Below are positions 60,791 through 64,000 of a stretch of DNA of 64,000 nucleotides, piece after piece. The stretch lies in NCBI RefSeq assembly GCF_041725775.1, contig NZ_JBEUEL010000014.1:5365-69364 (forward strand), in the 5' to 3' direction. The translations under genes and the position numbers were made by a program. This DNA is from Pueribacillus sp041725775. GTDB taxonomy: Bacteria; Bacillota; Bacilli; Bacillales; UBA6769. How positions within the stretch are numbered: the stretch's first letter is position 1; each line of letters opens with the position of its first letter. The notes below the pieces were generated by a model. It was not told the DNA's origin, ran no database searches, and was given only the letters and a program-made list of their open reading frames with translations.

Positions 60791-60868
60791 TTTTATTCTA
60801 CCCATTCTATATTGTGTGATAAACTTTATGTGTTACTTATGAGGATTAGTACAAGGAGTGTAAAACGC

Positions 60869-61402
60869 ATGTCACACTTAAACGAAAAAACAATTGAAAC
60901 TAAAACGATTTACGAAGGTAAAATTATTGAGGTTCACGTCGAAAGTGTGCAATTACCAAATGGAAAAGAAGGAATGCGAGAAGTTGTCAAACATCCTGGT
61001 GCAGTTGCCGTCATTCCAAAAATGGATGATGGAAAATATTTATTCGTAAGACAATTTCGTAAGCCACTAGACCGAACAATCGTAGAAATTCCCGCAGGTA
61101 AACTTGAGAAAGGCGAAGATCCGAAGGAAACGGCTAAACGAGAGTTGTATGAGGAGACAGGCTATACGTGCCAACAATTAAACCACATCATTTCATTTTA
61201 CACGTCACCTGGATTTGCAAATGAAATCATCCATTTATACGAAGCGTCGAATTTAACAGAAGGTGTTCAACAGACGGATGAAGATGAATTTGTAGACGTT
61301 TTGAAATTAACATTAGATGAAGCTCAAAAATTGGTGGAACAGCAACAAATTATCGACGCGAAAACGGCTTATGCTGTTCTTTACTTACAAGCAAAAAAAT
61401 GA
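60869..61402 (+). CDS. nudF: ADP-ribose pyrophosphatase (Nudix)
   Basis: A 177-residue Nudix hydrolase. The Nudix box GKLEKGEDPKETAKRELYEE (about residues 77-96, pattern GX5EX7REUXEE) is followed by TGYTCQQL and the proline-bearing segment SFYTSPGFANE, the mark of ADP-sugar pyrophosphatases. ATG at 60869 behind AAGGAGTG. It overlaps the next gene by 4 bases. Confidence 0.95.
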   Translation: MSHLNEKTIETKTIYEGKIIEVHVESVQLPNGKEGMREVVKHPGAVAVIPKMDDGKYLFVRQFRKPLDRTIVEIPAGKLEKGEDPKETAKRELYEETGYTCQQLNHIISFYTSPGFANEIIHLYEASNLTEGVQQTDEDEFVDVLKLTLDEAQKLVEQQQIIDAKTAYAVLYLQAKK

Positions 61403-62559
61403 AACATTATTATGCTGATTTACATATTCATGTTGGTCGTACGCTATCAGGTAAACCAGTTAAAATTACTGGCTCAAAATCGTTGACGATCGATACGATC
61501 GTGTATACTGCATCACAACTAAAAGGGATGGACCTTATTGGGGTTATCGATTGCCATGTCCCAGAAATCATTCAAGAGTTACAATCGAAAATAAACGAAG
61601 GACATTGTGTTGAACGTGACGATGGAGGGATTCAGTTTGACAGCCTTACTTTACTATTAGGTTCTGAAATTGAAATTTACGATGAACATTGTAATGGTCC
61701 TGTTCATGTCTTAGTCTTCTTACCAACGTTACAACAGATGAAACAATTTAGCGTGTGGCTATCTTCACGGATGACGAATGTCCATTTAAGTTCACAACGA
61801 TTATATGAATCCGGAAAAGAGTTACAAAAAATCGTGAAAAAGCTTGAAGGGTTATTTATTCCCGCCCATGTGTTTACACCTTTTAAAAGCCTATATGGAA
61901 AAGGCGTCAAGAAATCGTTAAGTGAAGTGTTTGATCCTAATTTAATCGATGCGATCGAACTAGGATTAAGCTCGAATACTGAAATGGCAGACCAAGTGAG
62001 TGAACTTCACAATTTTTCATATGTTACAAATTCTGACGCTCATTCACCTGAGAAAATTGCACGGGAATATCAAACAATCCGAATGAAAACCCCATCTTTT
62101 GAAGAATTAAAATTCGCCTTGAACAACGTTCACGGAAGAAAAATTGGGGGTAATTACGGCTTTGATCCTAAACTAGGAAAGTACTATCGAACGACGTGCC
62201 AAAAATGCTACGCTCTAAGAGAAACATCGATGACAGTTTGTATTAACTGCGGAAATGACAAATGGGTAAAAGGTGTTTACGAACGATTACAACAATTAAA
62301 AAGCACAAATGTTCGCCCTCCTGAACGTCCGCCTTATATTCAACATATCCCTTTGGAATACATTCCTGGCATTGGCCCGAAAACGCTCGAAAAATTAAGG
62401 CTTGCATTTCGTACTGATATGAACATTTTACATCACGTTTCATACGAACAATTAATAACTGTCGTTCCCGATAAAATAGCCCGATTCATTTTAAATGCGA
62501 GAGAAGGTAAAGTGACAATTTCTGAAGGTGGCGGTGGCAAATACGGAAAAATAACATAA
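61399..62559 (+). CDS. PHP-domain endonuclease Q-like protein
   Basis: A 386-residue protein. The PHP domain (ADLHIHVGRT, IDCHVPE, GSEIEIYDEH, IPAHVFTPF, NSDAHSPEKI) supplies metal ligands; a zinc ribbon follows (CQKCYAL and CINCGND, about residues 253-275), then a helix-hairpin-helix part IPGIGPKTLEKL. This is the layout of endonuclease Q, which cuts 5' of deaminated bases such as hypoxanthine and uracil. It is coupled to nudF, a house-cleaning enzyme; both face damaged nucleotides. Confidence 0.9.
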   Translation: MKHYYADLHIHVGRTLSGKPVKITGSKSLTIDTIVYTASQLKGMDLIGVIDCHVPEIIQELQSKINEGHCVERDDGGIQFDSLTLLLGSEIEIYDEHCNGPVHVLVFLPTLQQMKQFSVWLSSRMTNVHLSSQRLYESGKELQKIVKKLEGLFIPAHVFTPFKSLYGKGVKKSLSEVFDPNLIDAIELGLSSNTEMADQVSELHNFSYVTNSDAHSPEKIAREYQTIRMKTPSFEELKFALNNVHGRKIGGNYGFDPKLGKYYRTTCQKCYALRETSMTVCINCGNDKWVKGVYERLQQLKSTNVRPPERPPYIQHIPLEYIPGIGPKTLEKLRLAFRTDMNILHHVSYEQLITVVPDKIARFILNAREGKVTISEGGGGKYGKIT

Positions 62560-62589
62560 AGACAATCACAATCATCTAGTCATAGGCTC

Positions 62590-62636
62590 GTCCTTTTCCT
62601 CATACGCTTAAATAAGGCGTACTAGAAAGGGAGGAC
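62590..62636 (+). promoter_or_regulatory. hairpin covering the spoIIM ribosome site
   Basis: GTCCTTTTCCTCATACGC (62590-62607) can pair imperfectly with GCGTACTAGAAAGGGAGGAC (62617-62636); the TACGC/GCGTA and GTCC/GGAC parts are perfect. The right arm contains the AAAGGGAGGA ribosome site of spoIIM. A role in limiting translation is inferred. Confidence 0.4.
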
Positions 62637-62642
62637 CAATCG

Positions 62643-63275
62643 ATGAAGCATGAGATAAAAAGAATGATTCGCAATCATATTCGTGACAACCTTTCACTTT
62701 ATACGTTTACAATGGTCTTAATTTTTATTGGAGTCTTTTTTGGTGCGATTATTGTTAATAGTTTAAGTATCGATCAAAAAAATGATTTATATTTATATTT
62801 AAGTCGATTTTTTGGTCAAATTTCGAATGAACCGTTGATGAGTTCATCAGATTTATTTAATCAAAGCTTTACACACTATTTAAAATATATTGGATTGATA
62901 TGGATATTAGGCATTTCAGTTATTGGTTTGCCAATTATATTAATTCTATTATTTTTAAAAGGTATTGTTATAGGTTTTACGGTCGGTTTTCTCGTAAGTC
63001 AAATGGGATTTAAAGGCTTCTTTTTAGCACTCGTATCCGTACTCCCACAAAATTTAATTTTAGTTCCTGCGTTTTTAATTGTCGGTGTTACGGCACTTTC
63101 ATTTTCATTACGGATGATCCGAATGCAATTAACAAAGTCGGAACCATTTGGACCACTATTCACGCGATATTCTTTAATTATGCTCGGAATTATCGTTTTA
63201 ATTTTGCTCTCTGCATCAATTGAGGCATACATCTCTCCATTTTTAATGAAAGCTGTCTTTAACTTAACAAGCTAA
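62643..63275 (+). CDS. spoIIM: stage II sporulation protein M
   Basis: A 210-residue membrane protein with about five helices; the N-terminal IRNHIRDNLSLYTF and the FFGAIIVNSLS motif match SpoIIM. With SpoIID and SpoIIP it forms the engulfment machine that thins septal peptidoglycan. In B. subtilis it is made under sigma-E. It stands before fur as in Bacillus generally. Confidence 0.95.
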   Translation: MKHEIKRMIRNHIRDNLSLYTFTMVLIFIGVFFGAIIVNSLSIDQKNDLYLYLSRFFGQISNEPLMSSSDLFNQSFTHYLKYIGLIWILGISVIGLPIILILLFLKGIVIGFTVGFLVSQMGFKGFFLALVSVLPQNLILVPAFLIVGVTALSFSLRMIRMQLTKSEPFGPLFTRYSLIMLGIIVLILLSASIEAYISPFLMKAVFNLTS

Positions 63276-63315
63276 TTATAATAAATATTATTTAATAACT
63301 GCTATTCTTCACTTA

Positions 63316-63330
63316 TAATAACAATTATAA
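63316..63330 (+). promoter_or_regulatory. PerR/Fur-type box upstream of fur
   Basis: TAATAACAATTATAA fits the PerR box TTATAATnATTATAA with two mismatches, and lies in the larger palindrome TTATAAT-N4-ATTATAA (63313-63330). It sits directly against the -35 of fur. PerR control of fur is known in B. subtilis. Confidence 0.6.
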
Positions 63331-63331
63331 A

Positions 63332-63361
63332 TTGACACGATTTTTAAGTTTAGCTTATAAT
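63332..63361 (+). promoter_or_regulatory. promoter of fur
   Basis: A consensus TTGACA (63332-63337) and TATAAT (63356-63361) are 18 bases apart, about 32 bases before the start codon. Confidence 0.82.
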
Positions 63362-63392
63362 GTTGGTGAGTCGGTCGGAGGAGGGGGCTACG

Positions 63393-63833
63393 ATGGAATC
63401 GAGAATCGATCGAATAAAAAAACAACTACATTCAAAAAGTTACAAATTAACACCTCAACGAGAGGCGACTGTATGTGTCCTTTTAGAGCACGAAGAAGAC
63501 CATTTGAGTGCAGAAGACGTGTACCTCCTTGTAAAAGAAAAAGCTCCTGAAATTGGACTAGCGACTGTATACCGAACATTAGAACTACTAACTGAACTTA
63601 AAGTAGTTGACAAAATAAATTTTGGAGATGGTGTTTCAAGATACGATCTTCGTACCGAAGGTGCTGACCACTTTCACCACCATCTTGTTTGTATCGAATG
63701 CGGTGCAGTAGATGAAATACAAGAAGATTTACTAGGGGATGTCGAAGAGATTGTTGAAAAAGATTGGAATTTCAAAATAAAAGACCACCGTTTAACATTC
63801 CATGGCATTTGTCATAGATGTCATAACGATTAG
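63393..63833 (+). CDS. fur: ferric uptake regulator Fur
   Basis: A 146-residue repressor. The winged helix contains LTPQREATVCVLLEHEEDHLSAEDVY and LATVYRTLELL; metal sites are the HFHHHLVCIEC region and the final CHRC (two CxxC zinc pairs). It represses iron uptake genes when Fe(II) is present. The ATG at 63393 behind GGAGGAGGGGG is preferred to the start at 63360, which lies in the promoter. Confidence 0.95.
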   Translation: MESRIDRIKKQLHSKSYKLTPQREATVCVLLEHEEDHLSAEDVYLLVKEKAPEIGLATVYRTLELLTELKVVDKINFGDGVSRYDLRTEGADHFHHHLVCIECGAVDEIQEDLLGDVEEIVEKDWNFKIKDHRLTFHGICHRCHND

Positions 63834-63846
63834 CTAATGTTAGTTA

Positions 63847-63878
63847 ACCTTTCTGATAATCAGAAAGGTTATTTTAGT
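63847..63878 (+). terminator. terminator of fur, 5' exon of the intron
   Basis: AACCTTTCTGA and TCAGAAAGGTT form a perfect 11-pair stem around TAA, followed by ATTTTA. The group II intron begins immediately after. Confidence 0.88.
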
Positions 63879-64000
63879 GTGCGAGGCATGCACATATTTT
63901 ATAAGGTTAAAGTCCTGAATCGCGAAGGCAGTAGTAGCGATTAGCTTAAGACAAGGGTGTCCACCGTGAGGTGGAGCCTGAAGGAAGTCGGCGGCAAATC
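63879..64000 (+). mobile_element. group IIC intron, 5' end of domain I (continues past window)
   Basis: GTGCG at 63879 fits the 5' consensus of group II introns. The following AAAGTCCTGAATCGCGAAGG, GGCAGTAGTAGCGATTAGC, AAGGGTGTCCACCGTGAGG and GCCTGAAGGAAGTCGGCGG run closely parallel to domain I of the Oceanobacillus iheyensis class C intron. Class C introns insert just after terminator hairpins, exactly the situation here. The reverse transcriptase and 3' part would lie beyond base 64000. Only 122 bases can be seen. Confidence 0.9.

Noticed and set aside
1..64000. CRISPR arrays or prophage
   Set aside because: I saw no regularly spaced direct repeats and no phage structural or integrase genes; the only mobile sequence seen is the group II intron end.

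Overview
The window is low-G+C DNA with strong Shine-Dalgarno sites and a gene order that follows the Bacillus subtilis yqh-yqi-yqj-yqk chromosome segment almost gene for gene. It carries a full set of endospore genes (splAB, spoIIIAA-AH, spoIVB, spo0A, spoIIM, mciZ), so the host is an endospore-forming member of the Bacillaceae. An OLE RNA plus its membrane partner gene oapA between ispA and dxs is the arrangement known from Bacillus halodurans and other extremophilic Firmicutes. An alkaliphilic or halophilic Bacillus-group organism is therefore my best inference; species cannot be read from the sequence alone.

Layout. 1-9 kb is a variable region: spore photoproduct lyase (splB, cut by the window edge) and its regulator splA, divergent from a stand-alone LigD-type polymerase; a DegT aminotransferase; a LexA-boxed Y-family polymerase; a thioredoxin-like gene; a second SOS-type cassette (WYL-like mini-protein and YolD-like protein); several very small proteins; a catalase with an altered heme pocket; and a tRNA-Val(GAC). 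9-13.3 kb has a YusW-like lipoprotein, a small membrane protein, an FbpB-family protein, and a metal-resistance operon (CzrA-type repressor, Zn/Cd ATPase, SCO-like protein). 13.3-23.2 kb is the conserved yqhPQR-aroQ-papA-efp-yqhV-spoIIIA block. 23.3-36 kb holds accBC, asp23, nusB, folD, xseAB, ispA, OLE RNA, oapA, dxs, tlyA, argR and recN. 36-39 kb has spoIVB, spo0A and yqzF. 39-45 kb is a branched-chain keto acid operon (bcd-lpdV-bkdAA-bkdAB-bkdB). 45-57 kb has bioB under a BirA operator, brxB, an L,D-transpeptidase, prli42, the methylmalonyl/propionyl-CoA genes, an M20 peptidase, rnz, a GDPD, proC, a beta-lactamase-fold gene, an MFS pump and a sulfolactate-type pair (comA plus a histidine phosphatase). 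57-64 kb has yitE, a thiolase, an aldo/keto reductase, mciZ, nudF, a PHP endonuclease, spoIIM and fur. The window ends inside the 5' part of a group IIC intron lodged just after the fur terminator.

How parts fit together. The spore genes cover DNA repair on germination (splAB, possibly LigD-Pol), the mother-cell-to-forespore channel (spoIIIA), engulfment (spoIIM), sigma-K checkpoint signalling (spoIVB), the master regulator (spo0A) and FtsZ inhibition (mciZ). accBC, bkd and mce/pccB concern acyl-CoA supply for branched fatty acids and propionate. xseAB-ispA-OLE-oapA-dxs joins isoprenoid precursor synthesis to the OLE ribonucleoprotein. Stress control is visible as two LexA-type boxes, a BirA operator, a PerR/Fur-type box and an ArsR-type operator.

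The most notable items are the OLE RNA/oapA locus with its own promoter, the group IIC intron at a terminator, a pair of inverted diverged repeats 52 kb apart (one highly structured, one with an open frame), a catalase lacking the distal Asn, and a comA-phosphatase pair that may replace ComB. All statements come from reading the sequence; no database search was run.
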